From positions 213,795 to 277,794 of the forward strand of contig WTGJ01000027.1 of assembly GCA_011523615.1 (NCBI GenBank): a stretch of DNA of 64,000 bases, given 5' to 3'. Source of the stretch: Chloroflexota bacterium (GTDB taxonomy: Bacteria; Chloroflexota; Anaerolineae; Aggregatilineales; Phototrophicaceae). This document shows, piece by piece, positions 8,395-18,407 of this stretch (within the stretch, counting starts at the first letter, position 1; each line of letters starts with the position of its first letter). Below the pieces are notes generated by a model. The model worked only from the letters and a program-made list of their open reading frames with translations. It ran no database searches and was not told the origin of the DNA. A program made the position numbers and the translations under genes.

Positions 8395-9687
8395 CTAATT
8401 GAACTCCGGGATGTGTTGTTCGAACCGGCGCAGTTTGGGGAAGGCGAGCATGGGTAACGTGGCGAGCATGGCAACCAGGCCGCTCAGGAAGATGTAGAGC
8501 CCCATCCCTGCGCCGGGATTTTCGCCGAAGAAGGGGGCGAAAATGTGCCAAATGGCGCGATTCACAGCGGGTTCGAACCATTGGTCTGTAAAATAGCCTG
8601 TCAGGAAGTACGCCAACGGCAGAAACAGCATGGAGAATTGCATCCTGGCTGCGAAGAAACGGCCTTGCAATTCCAGCGGCACTTTTGCCTGCCAGAGGGA
8701 AACGGAAAGAGCGTTGATCATGGTCACTGGCATGCCAAAGATGAACAGCACCAGGCCCAACTCAAGAGGCGCTTGGGCCAACCCCATTAACATCACACCG
8801 ATACAAATGAAACAGATGCCACAGGAAAGCACCCACATCCGCGGTTGTCCTTTGTACATGCTGATCAGGAAGCCGCCCAAGATCATCCCCACATTCAGGA
8901 TGCTCATTAGGATGCCCATCGATTCCTCACTGCCGGTACGGGCGATGAAGTAGGGTTGGATCAGCACGTTGAGCACGCCGCCGATGATGAAATTGGCCAA
9001 CATGAAATAAGAAAACACAACGAAGACCAATCGGGAAGCGAGGATGAAACGCCAGCCAGCCCAGGCTTGATGCCATATGCTCTCGCCCGGTTGGTGGTTA
9101 TTTTCTTGCGGCGGAAAGCGGACCCAGAGCAGGGTCAGGAAAGCCAGCGAAAAGCTCGCCAAATCAGCGAAGAGCGCACCCACGACCCCGATGCTGGCAT
9201 ACAAGATGCCGGCGAGAGCGGGCGCAATGATGCCGGCCAGGGGATTTTGCATTTCCATGATGGCATTGGCCCGTGTGCGGTGGTCGGCCGGCACCAAGGT
9301 AGTGATCGCTGCGCGGAAAGCCGGTTCTTGCAAGAAACGAAACGTGGCCGAAACAAAAGCGAGCAGATACAAGTGCCATATTTGAAAGGCACCGCTGGTG
9401 AAACTGATCAACAACAATAGGGTCACCAATGCCTGGCCCAGATCCGCGAAGGCCATCACCAGGCGGCGATTGAATCGGTCTGCTATCCAGCCAAGGTGAC
9501 TCCCCAAAAGGATGGAAGGCAGGATATTGGCCGCCGAAATGATGGCAAAGGGCGATACATCACCGGTTTCGGCATAGATCCAGATGCCGATCGACAGCGC
9601 CGCCAAAGTACTGCCCAGGATCGAGATGGTCTGCGTGAAGGCAATCCAATAGAACGTGCGCAATGGGATGCGTGGTGCAGGCGCCAT
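8395..9687 (-). CDS. Major facilitator superfamily transporter
   Basis: A 430-residue MFS protein with about 12 hydrophobic helices. It carries the MFS motif A region as LGSHLGWIADRFNRRLVMAFAD between helices 2 and 3, and a long central loop around PQENNHQPGESIWHQAWAGW. The pattern resembles the EntS/MdtG-like MFS group (DUF894/MFS_3), often exporters of siderophores or drugs. The start ATG at 9687 has GAGG seven bases upstream. It is a single gene, convergent with the serine hydrolase. The 35 bases between hold only a weak AACCG...CGGTT hairpin. The substrate is not inferable. Confidence 0.88.
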   Translation of the reverse strand: MAPAPRIPLRTFYWIAFTQTISILGSTLAALSIGIWIYAETGDVSPFAIISAANILPSILLGSHLGWIADRFNRRLVMAFADLGQALVTLLLLISFTSGAFQIWHLYLLAFVSATFRFLQEPAFRAAITTLVPADHRTRANAIMEMQNPLAGIIAPALAGILYASIGVVGALFADLASFSLAFLTLLWVRFPPQENNHQPGESIWHQAWAGWRFILASRLVFVVFSYFMLANFIIGGVLNVLIQPYFIARTGSEESMGILMSILNVGMILGGFLISMYKGQPRMWVLSCGICFICIGVMLMGLAQAPLELGLVLFIFGMPVTMINALSVSLWQAKVPLELQGRFFAARMQFSMLFLPLAYFLTGYFTDQWFEPAVNRAIWHIFAPFFGENPGAGMGLYIFLSGLVAMLATLPMLAFPKLRRFEQHIPEFN

Positions 9688-9756
9688 GTTTCAACCTCGC
9701 TCGCTGAATCATAGTACGTTGTGAACCTGTCCGGGTTGTAGCAAGAAACTGACTTT

Positions 9757-10824
9757 TCAGCTCGCGCGCGTTTTCCATTCTAGCCAGCGGACATGTGCTT
9801 CGACGTCGGCCAACTGCGTTTCATCGACAATTTCCCCGAAATGCAGCTGTCGCAAACCCAGCTCGGGGTAGGGGGAGGTTCCGCTCCGTTCATGCCACAG
9901 ATGGAAAGCATGACGGAAAGGTCGGGAAATGCGCATGATGAGCAGAGGCAGCTGGCTTCGTTCCTCAGGAGTCAATTGTTGCGTTACGTAAGAATGGAAG
10001 AAGACTGGCGCACAATCTGCGGAAAGTTCAGCGGTGATGCCAGGCAGCAGCGCCAACGCATCCCCACGCCGCAGATCCAATGAAAATTCCCGGGCAATGG
10101 AAATGGCTTGGCGCAAGGAAGCGAGGCGGTCGCGATGCTCCGGCCAGATGAGCGCTTCCAACCATTGAACGTCAGCTTCAGAATGCAGGTTGAGTGGGTG
10201 TAAGTCGATGCCGATTCGTCGCCGGATCTCCGGCAACTTGTCGGAAACGGGGGGAGGGGAGCTTCCTTTTACTTTCGCACTCAGCAGCAAGGCTGAATCT
10301 CTTCGGCCGGCAAACCATTCCTGACCCGCTTCACCGACGTAGTGATACCCGTATTGATCCCAAATCAGATTCAAGCCAGCGCTGCAGCCGATTTCCATCC
10401 AGACCAGGGGCATTCCCTCGCTTCGGGATTGGATCACCTGGGTGGCAGGGTGGATCGCCAAACCGCGACTGACTTCATTGGTCTGGGTCCGACGGGTGCG
10501 CAGGAGCGGGATGATCTGCTCTCGATGCCGCTGGCAATAGTCGCTGAACAAGCGTCCGGTTTCTTTTGCCGGCGGCAAAGCCGGATCGTGGATGCTGGAA
10601 TAGTATTCCGCCAGGGGAGCATTCGGATCACGGAGCAAGAGGAATTGAATGGCAGCGAACAGGAGATTGGGCGCCTGCTCGTGCGCTGGAATTACCTCCA
10701 GGAATGGAAGGTATCTTTGTGGTTTTTTTGCGATGCAAGCCGCCAGATGTGAGTACAAAGGGGAGCGTTTCGCTTCCCGCAACCGGGCGAAACGGTGAAA
10801 TTCAGCGGATCGTTGCGCGATCAT
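9757..10824 (-). CDS. DUF2332 family protein
   Basis: A 355-residue soluble protein of the DUF2332 family, which has a methyltransferase-like appearance but no assigned function. Visible traits: SPLYSHLAACIA near the N-terminus, a glycine-rich segment WMEIGCSAGLNLIWDQYGY resembling a SAM-binding loop, RIGIDLHPLNLHSEADVQWLEALIWPEHRDR, and VFFHSYVTQQLTPEERSQL. ATG at 10824 is chosen over the GTG one codon earlier. It overlaps the end of the PAP2 gene by 23 bases, so the two are probably translated from one mRNA. I do not assign a reaction. Confidence 0.8.
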   Translation of the reverse strand: MIAQRSAEFHRFARLREAKRSPLYSHLAACIAKKPQRYLPFLEVIPAHEQAPNLLFAAIQFLLLRDPNAPLAEYYSSIHDPALPPAKETGRLFSDYCQRHREQIIPLLRTRRTQTNEVSRGLAIHPATQVIQSRSEGMPLVWMEIGCSAGLNLIWDQYGYHYVGEAGQEWFAGRRDSALLLSAKVKGSSPPPVSDKLPEIRRRIGIDLHPLNLHSEADVQWLEALIWPEHRDRLASLRQAISIAREFSLDLRRGDALALLPGITAELSADCAPVFFHSYVTQQLTPEERSQLPLLIMRISRPFRHAFHLWHERSGTSPYPELGLRQLHFGEIVDETQLADVEAHVRWLEWKTRAS

Positions 10825-11737
10825 CACCCGCAGATTGGGCTAAGTTCAACCAAGCAAAGCAGCGAGGCAAGATTGCCAAACCGAGGATCGTGGTCAGGGC
10901 ATAACGAATCAAACGCAAGATGGAGGCGAACGGGGAATTATTCTGGCTGATGGTATCGAAAAGGCTGCGACTCAGATAAAAGAAGGACACCAGCAGAAGC
11001 AGCCCGAGGCAGACGCGGATCAAGCGCTGCCTGAAACTCCCCGCGGTATCGCTTCCAGGCCATTGTTCGCTGAGGAAGATGCCCAGGCCACAACCCAGCC
11101 ACAGACCGACCACCGCGCTGGCTTCCTCATTGGGCGCCAATACGATGAAACTGAGCAAGCTGGAGGAAATGATCAGGGCCAGTTGGGTGCGACCCGACCA
11201 AAGTTTCCAGCGCAGCGCCAGCCATTCTTTCGCGACCAGGAAGAGCCAGAGTGCGATGGTCCCGAAAAGCAAACCACCGATGACGTCGTGCAGGAAATGC
11301 ACCCCTGAATAGACACGCCCCCACATTTGAGCGAGCACATAAAAGACGAATGCCGCGTGCAGCCAACGCTTCTTCAGCTGGATGGCGAGCAAACCCCAGA
11401 TGGCGACGGCCAAGAGGACGTGATTCGAAGGGAAGCCATAGCCTTCCTGAACCCACAGGGGTGAAATCAGGATGGGATCGACATCCACAGGACGCGGCGC
11501 ATGGAACTGAGTCTTCAACAGTGTGCCCAGCGCAAAGGAAGCGGCCAAAGCGATGATCAAATGGCTACCCAGTTTGCGGTCAATGGCCCAATATATGATG
11601 GACAAGACCAGCATGAAAAATAAACTCTCTCCGCAAAAGTGAAGGACCTGCGCGAGCACATCGCCAAGCGGGCCGCGAGTCCCTTCCAGGAGATGTACGA
11701 AATCCAGGCCCCAACCACTTTCCCAATGGGAAAACAT
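10802..11737 (-). CDS. PAP2-superfamily membrane phosphatase
   Basis: A 311-residue integral membrane protein with the three-part phosphatidic acid phosphatase (PAP2) signature: KTQFHAPRP, then GFPSNHVL, then RVYSGVHFLHDVIGG, with the catalytic histidines in the second and third motifs. Hydrophobic helices flank these, and four more follow in the C-terminal half. Such enzymes dephosphorylate lipid phosphates or undecaprenyl pyrophosphate on the outer face of the membrane. ATG at 11737 is used because GGAGG lies five bases upstream, although GTG two codons earlier is open. Its gene end overlaps the DUF2332 gene. Confidence 0.9.
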   Translation of the reverse strand: MFSHWESGWGLDFVHLLEGTRGPLGDVLAQVLHFCGESLFFMLVLSIIYWAIDRKLGSHLIIALAASFALGTLLKTQFHAPRPVDVDPILISPLWVQEGYGFPSNHVLLAVAIWGLLAIQLKKRWLHAAFVFYVLAQMWGRVYSGVHFLHDVIGGLLFGTIALWLFLVAKEWLALRWKLWSGRTQLALIISSSLLSFIVLAPNEEASAVVGLWLGCGLGIFLSEQWPGSDTAGSFRQRLIRVCLGLLLLVSFFYLSRSLFDTISQNNSPFASILRLIRYALTTILGLAILPRCFAWLNLAQSAGDDRATIR

Positions 11738-11778
11738 CTGCACCTCCGCGGCTATTTTATCGCAGGCTAGGCGGCTGA

Positions 11779-12717
11779 ATGCTACTTTTCTACCACTTTG
11801 CGAACTACAATCGCCTCATGCCCCTTCGTACCGGCAGGTTTTTCGTTTACTCCATCCCGGCGGATCTATGGATGATCATCGTCGTGCTGCTCTGGGGCTT
11901 GAATTTTGTCATCATGAAGAACGCCCTGCTGGAAATACCGCCGCCGTTGTTCGTAACCTTGAGATTCTCTGCCGGTTCCTTCTTGATGCTGGCGATCCTG
12001 CGATATCAACATGGGCCCATTTCTTTGCCCAAACGAGATTACAAGCAGTTGATCCTGCTGGGATTGATCGGCAATGCCGCGTACCAATCCATGTTCATCT
12101 GGGGATTGAAATACACTTCTGCGGCCAATGGTTCATTGATCATCAATGCGACGCCCATCGTGGTTGGTTTTTTGGGTGCCTTATGGGGCATCGAACGGAT
12201 GCGCTTGGGTTTGGCTCTGGCATTATTGCTCGGCTTCACGGGTGTGCTGATCGTATTGCTGCCGAATCGCTCTTCGGTCTCTGCAATGAACTTTCAAGGC
12301 GATCTTTTGATGGTGGGTTCGATGCTTTCCTGGGCGATTTATACCTTGGGAGTCCGGCGGTATGCGACCGGTATGGACCCGATCTACCTGACGACCTGGA
12401 CGATTGTTTTCGGGACGCTGTGCTTGGTGATATTCAACGGCATGAGTGTGTTTGAGGCACAATGGTCGTTGTACAGTTTCGCGGCCTGGTTCGGTTTGGC
12501 ATATTCCATCATCGGCAGTTTGATCATTTCCTACTTGCTATGGAACATGAGCGTACAGCGTGTCGGCGGCGTGCGAACGACGATCTACATCAGCATGATT
12601 CCGTTGGTGGCGGCGTTATCCGCCTGGGTTGCATTGGGTGAAGCGATCACGGTGTATCATTTGCTGGGTGGGATCTTGATTTTTTTCAGCGTACGCTTGG
12701 CACAACGTACCGCTTGA
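11779..12717 (+). CDS. EamA/DMT-family transporter
   Basis: A 312-residue drug/metabolite transporter family protein with ten predicted hydrophobic helices in two EamA repeats. The first repeat starts at IIVVLLWGLNFVIMKNAL, the second at GDLLMVGSMLSWAIYTLGVRR. The conserved end of each repeat is seen, such as PLVAALSAWVALGEAITVYHLLGGILIF. Members export amino acids or other metabolites. Two starts are open: ATG at 11779 and ATG at 11818. Neither has a good ribosome site and the shorter form would fit the family well. It is divergent from the PAP2 gene and ends one base from the convergent dehydrogenase gene. Confidence 0.87.
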   Translation: MLLFYHFANYNRLMPLRTGRFFVYSIPADLWMIIVVLLWGLNFVIMKNALLEIPPPLFVTLRFSAGSFLMLAILRYQHGPISLPKRDYKQLILLGLIGNAAYQSMFIWGLKYTSAANGSLIINATPIVVGFLGALWGIERMRLGLALALLLGFTGVLIVLLPNRSSVSAMNFQGDLLMVGSMLSWAIYTLGVRRYATGMDPIYLTTWTIVFGTLCLVIFNGMSVFEAQWSLYSFAAWFGLAYSIIGSLIISYLLWNMSVQRVGGVRTTIYISMIPLVAALSAWVALGEAITVYHLLGGILIFFSVRLAQRTA

Positions 12718-12718
12718 T

Positions 12719-13615
12719 TCATTCGCCGACGGTGATCTGACTCAGATTCTCCAGCGCTTTCACCAGCGCATGATTCCCTTCACCTCCCAGCCCCTGCAAT
12801 TGCAGCGTCTTGTACAGTTGATGGATGAGGCTGGTTGCTAGCAGAGGTACACCCAGTTGATCGGCAGCTTCCATGGCCAAACGCAAGTCCTTTTGTTGGA
12901 GGTCGATGGTGAATCCCGGCCGAAAATCACGGACGAAGATTTGCGGAGCGCGGTTGCTCAGCATCCAACTTCCTGCTGCACCCGCTTCCACCGCCTGCAA
13001 CGCTTTTTGCAAGTCCAGACCACCAGCAGCGGCCACCAGCAGCGCCTCCGATGCGGCCAGCATGTTGCCGACGACCAGAATCTGGTTGACGATCTTCACC
13101 GTCTGACCAGCGCCAATCTCACCCACGTGGGTGATGGTTTTGCCCATCGCTTCGAAGGCGGGTTTCGCTCGTGCCACTTGCGCGGCATCGCCCCCGACCA
13201 TGATGCTCAAGGTACCGTTCTCCGCGCCTTCGCTGCCGCCACTGATGGGTGCGTCCAACATGTGGATTTGGGCAGCGGAGAGGGAAGCGGCAATCTCTCG
13301 CGTCGCTTGCGGGCTGATCGTGCTCGTGTCGATGATGAGTGATCCAGGAGCAGCGCCATGAATCGCCCCATTTTCTCCTAGGATGACGGTCTGGGCATCC
13401 GGCGTATCACTGACACAAGTGATCGTAATTTCGCTCTGTTGGGCGACTGCCGCCGGCGAATCGGCCGCTTGCGCCCCCGCGGCGACCAAGTCAGCCATTT
13501 TGCTTCGGGTGCGGTTCCAAACCGTCAGGGGAAAGCCCGCACGCAGCAGATTATGAGCCATCCCTCGCCCCATGATCCCGAGTCCAATGAATCCGATGGC
13601 CCTTTGGTTTGACAT
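12719..13615 (-). CDS. Beta-hydroxyacid dehydrogenase (3-hydroxyisobutyrate/tartronate semialdehyde reductase type)
   Basis: A 298-residue NAD(P)-dependent dehydrogenase of the 3-hydroxyisobutyrate dehydrogenase family. It has the Rossmann motif GFIGLGIMGRGMA, the substrate loop DAPISGGSEGAENGTLSIMVGG, and the catalytic lysine in GQTVKIVNQ. ATG at 13615 is preferred because GAGGAG lies five bases upstream. It is the last gene of the ilv-leu transcript, 20 bases after leuB. That position suggests a role near valine breakdown or a related hydroxyacid, but family members also act on tartronate semialdehyde or glyoxylate, so the substrate is open. No terminator is seen after it. Confidence 0.87.
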   Translation of the reverse strand: MSNQRAIGFIGLGIMGRGMAHNLLRAGFPLTVWNRTRSKMADLVAAGAQAADSPAAVAQQSEITITCVSDTPDAQTVILGENGAIHGAAPGSLIIDTSTISPQATREIAASLSAAQIHMLDAPISGGSEGAENGTLSIMVGGDAAQVARAKPAFEAMGKTITHVGEIGAGQTVKIVNQILVVGNMLAASEALLVAAAGGLDLQKALQAVEAGAAGSWMLSNRAPQIFVRDFRPGFTIDLQQKDLRLAMEAADQLGVPLLATSLIHQLYKTLQLQGLGGEGNHALVKALENLSQITVGE

Positions 13616-13635
13616 ATGGTCTCCTCTGCTTGCGA

Positions 13636-14718
13636 TCAAGCCAATTGTTCGATGACGGCTTCGGTAAATTCCTGGGTACTGATCGGAGAAGCGCCCAGGG
13701 CGATGTCTGCGGTTCTTGCGCCAGCTTCGAGCACGCCATCGACCGCATTTTCGATCGCGGCGGCTTCTGTTTCACAGCCCAGGCTATGCCGCAGGAGCAT
13801 CGCAGCACTGAGGATCATGCCGGTTGGGTTGGCGATGCCTCGTCCGGCGATGTCAGGTGCGCTGCCATGAACGGGTTCATACATGCCGTAACCATCGGCG
13901 GAGAGAGATGCAGAGGGCAGCATCCCCAGAGAGCCCGCCAGTACGGATGCCTCATCGCTGAGGATATCGCCGAAAAGATTACCAGCGAGGATGACATCGA
14001 AATCCGCGGGGCGGGTTAGCAGGTGCATCGCAGCGGCGTCAACCAGCAGGTGTTCCAGTTGGACATCGCGGAATTCATCGTGCAATTTCTCGACGCTGCG
14101 GCGCCAGAGCCTGCTGACGGCAAGCACGTTGGCTTTGTCAATCGAGGTCAGCAAATTTCGCCGCCCTCGCGCTGCTTGAAAGGCGATGTGGGCGGCGCGC
14201 AATACCTCTGCTTCGCGATAGAACATCGTGTCATAGGCCGAATCGCCCGTTTCTTGCTCATGTCTCTCACCGAAATAGATGCCGCCGGTGAGCTCTCTCA
14301 CGAAGAGGATGTCTACGCCAGTCAACAAGTCTGAGCGCAGTGGCGCCTGAGCGGATAGGGAAGGGTAGGCTTTGACGGGACGCAAATTTGCGAACAAGTC
14401 AAATTTCTGCCGCAGTGCCAGGAGGCCCTGTTCGGGTCGGAGCGGCGCGCTGGGATCGGACCATTTGGGTCCGCCCACCGCACCGAGCAGGATGGCATCG
14501 ACCTGTTCGCAAGTTTTCAACGTTGATTCGGGTAGGGGGTCACCAAACTCATCGATGGCATGGCCGCCCATCGCTGCTTCGTGGAAGGTCAACTGCAAGT
14601 CCGCGCTGCTGACGCGTTCCAGAACGGCGATGGCCGCCGCCATGACTTCCGGGCCGATGCCGTCTCCGGGCAGCACGGCGATGTCAGCTCGGAGCGGGCT
14701 GCGTGGACGAGTGCTCAT
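13636..14718 (-). CDS. leuB: 3-isopropylmalate dehydrogenase
   Basis: A 360-residue cytosolic enzyme that oxidises and decarboxylates 3-isopropylmalate to 2-oxoisocaproate (leucine pathway). In organisms with citramalate synthase it also acts on methylmalate for isoleucine. Motifs seen: GDGIGPEVMAAA at the N-terminus, the substrate region LRPEQGLLALRQKFDLFANLRPV, VRELTGGIYFG, the metal site SDEASVLAGSLGMLPSAS, and EPVHGSAPDIAGRGIANP. Length is usual for LeuB. The ATG at 14718 directly abuts the stop of cimA, indicating coupled translation. Confidence 0.95.
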   Translation of the reverse strand: MSTRPRSPLRADIAVLPGDGIGPEVMAAAIAVLERVSSADLQLTFHEAAMGGHAIDEFGDPLPESTLKTCEQVDAILLGAVGGPKWSDPSAPLRPEQGLLALRQKFDLFANLRPVKAYPSLSAQAPLRSDLLTGVDILFVRELTGGIYFGERHEQETGDSAYDTMFYREAEVLRAAHIAFQAARGRRNLLTSIDKANVLAVSRLWRRSVEKLHDEFRDVQLEHLLVDAAAMHLLTRPADFDVILAGNLFGDILSDEASVLAGSLGMLPSASLSADGYGMYEPVHGSAPDIAGRGIANPTGMILSAAMLLRHSLGCETEAAAIENAVDGVLEAGARTADIALGASPISTQEFTEAVIEQLA

Positions 14719-16311
14719 TTATGACGATCCATTGGCTTGATTGACGATGGTCACAGGCGCCACCGCCGGCGCGAGACAGAGACCGTATTCGATGCTATCC
14801 TGCAAAGCCAACCAGCTGGCCTGGATGATATTGGCACTGGCACCCACCGTGCTCCAGCGTGTTGAACCCAACTGGGTATCGATGAGCACCCGGGTGATGG
14901 CGGCCGTACCGCTTTCACTGTTCAAAATCCGCACTTTGTAATCCACCAATTGCACATCCGTCAGCTGCGGATACAGGGGCAATAAGGCTTTGCGGAGCGC
15001 GAGATCGAGGGCGTTCACCGGCCCATTGCCATCAGCCGCCGTATGCATCAATTCGCCGCCCACATCCAACTTCACGATGGCCTGTGCCTGGCCCAGATGG
15101 TCGACCAATACGGTGAAATCCACCAGCGTGAACAGCGGCTGGTAATCCTCCTGTATGCGATAGAGGCGAATGGCGATGCTCGCTTCTGCGCCTTCGAAGA
15201 CGAAACCTTGATTCTCCAGTTGTTTGACCTCTTCCAACACGGAAACGGCTTGTTGACGGTTGATATCCAGGCCAAATTGCTCCGCCTTATTGAGGATATT
15301 GCCACGCCCAGAAAGGTCAGATACCAGCGTGCGTTGTTCGTTGCCGATGATCTGGGGGTTGATGTGCTGGTAACTGCTTTCACTCAAGCGCATGGCAGCC
15401 ACGTGGATGCCGCCTTTATGGGCAAATGCGCTCTTGCCGACGTATGCCGCGTGGGAATCGGGAGCGAGATTGGCAATTTCCGCAATGGTTCGGGCGATGC
15501 GTGTGAGCCTGTGTAGGGAATCCGCCGGGATGCAATCGAAATCCTGTTTGATCTGCAGATTGGGGATGATGGAGCAAAGGTTGGCATTGCCACAGCGTTC
15601 GCCGTAACCGTTGATGGTGCCCTGGATGTGGCGCGCACCGGCCTCCACAGCGACCAGGGTGTTGGCCACCGCCAATTCGGCATCGTTGTGGGTATGGATC
15701 CCCAACGGTGCATCGGGCAGGGCATCACCCACCCATTGGAATCTTCCGTACAAGTCGCTGGGGAGTGCGCCGCCATTGGTATCGCAGAGGACCAGGCAAT
15801 CAGCACCCCCTTCGAGGGCGGCAAACAGAGTGGCCAGAGCGTATTCGTCATCCAATTGCGCACCGTCGAAGAAATGCTCCGCGTCATAGATCACTTCTTT
15901 GCCCTGATCTTTGAGGTAGGCGACGCTTTCCCGGATCATGCGCAAATTGTTTTCCATGGTGGTCTGGAGCACATCTTCCACATGCAAGGGGGAAGATTTT
16001 CCGACGACGGTGACGATATCGGTCTGGGCCTTGATCAAGGCATGGATGTTGCCATCGTCTTCGGGATGGTTGTCTTTGTGGCAGGTTGAGCCAAAGGCGG
16101 CGATTTTCGCATGTTGCAGGGGCACATCCCGAACGACATCGAAGTAGGCGGCGTCTTTGGGATTGGAACCCGGCCAGCCTCCTTCGATATAGGCGACCCC
16201 CAGCGAATCCAATAGGGTGGTGATTTTGATCTTGTCGGCCAGAGATAAAGCAATCCCTTCGCGCTGGGTGCCATCCCGAAGGGTCGTATCGTAAATGTGC
16301 AGTTGTTTCAC
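14719..16311 (-). CDS. cimA: (R)-citramalate synthase
   Basis: A 530-residue enzyme of the HMG-CoA lyase-like superfamily, of the long citramalate synthase type. It condenses pyruvate with acetyl-CoA to citramalate, the first step of the threonine-independent route to 2-oxobutyrate and isoleucine. It has the metal/catalytic motif IYDTTLRDGTQREGI, the EGGWPGSNPKD segment seen in this subfamily rather than in LeuA, the GIHTHNDAELAVANTL and GYGERCGNANL motifs, and a C-terminal allosteric LeuA-dimer domain with VDYKVRILNSESGTAA. The GTG start at 16311 overlaps leuD's stop by four bases. Sitting with leuCD and leuB lets their products finish the pathway. Confidence 0.92.
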   Translation of the reverse strand: MKQLHIYDTTLRDGTQREGIALSLADKIKITTLLDSLGVAYIEGGWPGSNPKDAAYFDVVRDVPLQHAKIAAFGSTCHKDNHPEDDGNIHALIKAQTDIVTVVGKSSPLHVEDVLQTTMENNLRMIRESVAYLKDQGKEVIYDAEHFFDGAQLDDEYALATLFAALEGGADCLVLCDTNGGALPSDLYGRFQWVGDALPDAPLGIHTHNDAELAVANTLVAVEAGARHIQGTINGYGERCGNANLCSIIPNLQIKQDFDCIPADSLHRLTRIARTIAEIANLAPDSHAAYVGKSAFAHKGGIHVAAMRLSESSYQHINPQIIGNEQRTLVSDLSGRGNILNKAEQFGLDINRQQAVSVLEEVKQLENQGFVFEGAEASIAIRLYRIQEDYQPLFTLVDFTVLVDHLGQAQAIVKLDVGGELMHTAADGNGPVNALDLALRKALLPLYPQLTDVQLVDYKVRILNSESGTAAITRVLIDTQLGSTRWSTVGASANIIQASWLALQDSIEYGLCLAPAVAPVTIVNQANGSS

Positions 16312-16931
16312 GAAGGCGTCTCCGGAACCCCGGTATTCACCCGGGGGGGATGTTCTCGTTCGAAGTCGCGGATATCTTCATCCAAAGCGAGCAAGAAACC
16401 GAGTTGGTCGACGCCATTCATCAAGCAATGGCGAGAAAAACCGTCGATGGGAAAACCTACTGGGCGGCCACCGGGTAGGGTGAGCGTCTTGCTCGTCAGA
16501 TCAATCTTGATTTCTGCAGTAGGATCCTCTTCTGCCAGGCTGAGCAGTTGTTGTTGGGTTTCTTCGTCCACCAAAATCGGCAGCAGGCCATTTTTTAGGG
16601 CATTGTTGCGGAAGATATCGGCAAACTCGGTGCTCACGACGGCTTTGAGTCCTGCGCCCTGTAAAGCCCAGGGTGCGTGTTCCCGCGAGCTGCCACAACC
16701 GAAATTGTTCCCGGTGATGAGGATGCTCGCCCCCGCATATTGAGCTTGATTCAAGGGGAAATCTTCGCGCGGATTGCCGTCACCGTCGTAGCGCCAATCG
16801 AAAAACGCTTGTTGCCCCAGCCCCTCTTTATGGGTGGTTTTCAGGAAACGGGCGGGGATGATCTGATCGGTGTCGATATCATTGCGGGGAAGGGGGATCA
16901 TTCGGCCACTGAATTCCGTGATCGCTTCCAT
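16308..16931 (-). CDS. leuD: 3-isopropylmalate dehydratase small subunit
   Basis: A 207-residue small subunit that pairs with LeuC to isomerise 2-isopropylmalate to 3-isopropylmalate (and citramalate to methylmalate). Motifs: PLPRNDIDTDQIIPARFLK, FNLNQ-like FPLNQAQYAGASI, the swivel-domain loop GNNFGCGSSREHAPWAL, and TEFADIFRNNALKNGLLPI. The reading frame is open well upstream, but ATG at 16931 is right: it overlaps the stop of leuC as TGATG and gives the normal length. It ends four bases inside the cimA start. Confidence 0.95.
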   Translation of the reverse strand: MEAITEFSGRMIPLPRNDIDTDQIIPARFLKTTHKEGLGQQAFFDWRYDGDGNPREDFPLNQAQYAGASILITGNNFGCGSSREHAPWALQGAGLKAVVSTEFADIFRNNALKNGLLPILVDEETQQQLLSLAEEDPTAEIKIDLTSKTLTLPGGRPVGFPIDGFSRHCLMNGVDQLGFLLALDEDIRDFEREHPPRVNTGVPETPS

Positions 16932-18385
16932 CAGTTGTTCGCTCCGATCAGCGTGCGTGGATCGGTGATGACTCCATGGATGGCGGTTGCGGTCGCGGTG
17001 AGGGGGCTGGCCAAGAAAGTGCGGCCCCCTTTCCCCTGACGACCTTCGAAGTTGCGATTGCTCGTGCTGATCGCATACTGCCCGGGGGCCAATTGGTCGC
17101 CATTCATCGCAATGCACATCGAGCAGCCAGCCTCTCGCCATTCTGCACCGGCGTTGCGAAAGATCTCATCCAAACCCGCTGCTTCTGCCTGGGCTTTCAC
17201 CTGTTGCGAGCCGGGGACGACCAGCATGCGCACCTGATCCGCCACTCTGCGGCCTTCGATGATGCGGGCCGCTTGCTGCAAATCGGAAAAACGGGAATTC
17301 GTGCAACTGCCCAGGAATACCACATCCACCGGTTGACCCAGGAGCGGTTGGCCGGGTTGGAGGTCCATATAGCGCAGCGCTTTATCCAGGGCGCTTCGTT
17401 CGTTCACGGTGGTTTCCTGATCGGGGTCGGGCACTCTCCCATCAATCGGCATTCCCATCCCCGGGTTGGTGCCATAGGTAATCATGGGGGTGAGTTGGCT
17501 GGCATCGAGCTGGATTTCGGCATCGTATGGCGCGCCTTCGTCGCTAGGAAGGCTGCGCCAATGGGCGACCGCTGCATCCCAATCCGCCCCTTGGGGCGCA
17601 AATGGGCGACCGTGCACGTATTCGAAAGTGGTTTCATCCGGGGCGACCATCCCGGCGCGGGCCCCGCCTTCAATGGACATATTGCATACCGTCATGCGTC
17701 CTTCCATGCTCAATGAACGGATCGCATCGCCGCGATATTCAAAGATGTGCCCCGTGCCGCCGTGGATGCCGATGCGAGCGATGATGGCCAGGATGATGTC
17801 TTTGGCCGCAACGCCTTCTTGCAATCGCCCATCGACTTGAATCGCCATCGTCTTCGGCCGGTTTTGCAGTAAGGTCTGGGTCGCCAGGACGTGCCCGACT
17901 TCGCTGGTGCCGATGCCAAAGGCCAAGGCGCCGAACGCGCCGTGGGTGCTGGTATGGCTGTCACCGCAGACGATGGTCATCCCCGGTTGGGTCAGGCCTT
18001 GCTCGGGGCCGATCACATGGACGATTCCTTGATTTTCGTGCCCCAGCTCGTACATCGTAATACCGTATTTCCGGCAATTATCCGCGAAGGTTTCCAACTG
18101 CGTGGCGGCTTGGATATCGGCAATTGGGATGATGCCCAGTTCGTTGCGGGGAATGGTGGGCGTGCTGTGATCCATCACCCCGATGGTTTGGCCGGGCCGG
18201 CGCACTTTGAGGCCCCGTTCCCGCAGCGTCGTGAATGCCTGGGGTGATGTGACTTCGTGAATCAGGTGCAAATCGATGTATAAAACCGCAGGAACCTCCG
18301 GCTCTTGCGCGCGGATGATATGATCCTCCCAGATTTTGGCAAACAAAGTGCGCGGCACTCCGTTCCTCCGCTGTTCATCATTCAT
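16931..18385 (-). CDS. leuC: 3-isopropylmalate dehydratase large subunit
   Basis: A 484-residue aconitase-family subunit carrying the 4Fe-4S cluster. Motifs: [13 protein letters not shown], the [16 protein letters not shown] segment, [30 protein letters not shown], and cluster cysteines in [13 protein letters not shown] and the later [14 protein letters not shown] at 18385 is chosen since GAGGA sits six bases before it, although an ATG seven codons earlier is open. It lies 22 bases after leuA and overlaps leuD by one base. Length is normal for the bacterial LeuC type. Confidence 0.95.
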   Translation of the reverse strand: MNDEQRRNGVPRTLFAKIWEDHIIRAQEPEVPAVLYIDLHLIHEVTSPQAFTTLRERGLKVRRPGQTIGVMDHSTPTIPRNELGIIPIADIQAATQLETFADNCRKYGITMYELGHENQGIVHVIGPEQGLTQPGMTIVCGDSHTSTHGAFGALAFGIGTSEVGHVLATQTLLQNRPKTMAIQVDGRLQEGVAAKDIILAIIARIGIHGGTGHIFEYRGDAIRSLSMEGRMTVCNMSIEGGARAGMVAPDETTFEYVHGRPFAPQGADWDAAVAHWRSLPSDEGAPYDAEIQLDASQLTPMITYGTNPGMGMPIDGRVPDPDQETTVNERSALDKALRYMDLQPGQPLLGQPVDVVFLGSCTNSRFSDLQQAARIIEGRRVADQVRMLVVPGSQQVKAQAEAAGLDEIFRNAGAEWREAGCSMCIAMNGDQLAPGQYAISTSNRNFEGRQGKGGRTFLASPLTATATAIHGVITDPRTLIGANN

Positions 18386-18407
18386 GTTTCTTCCTCTGAT
18401 CCCCATC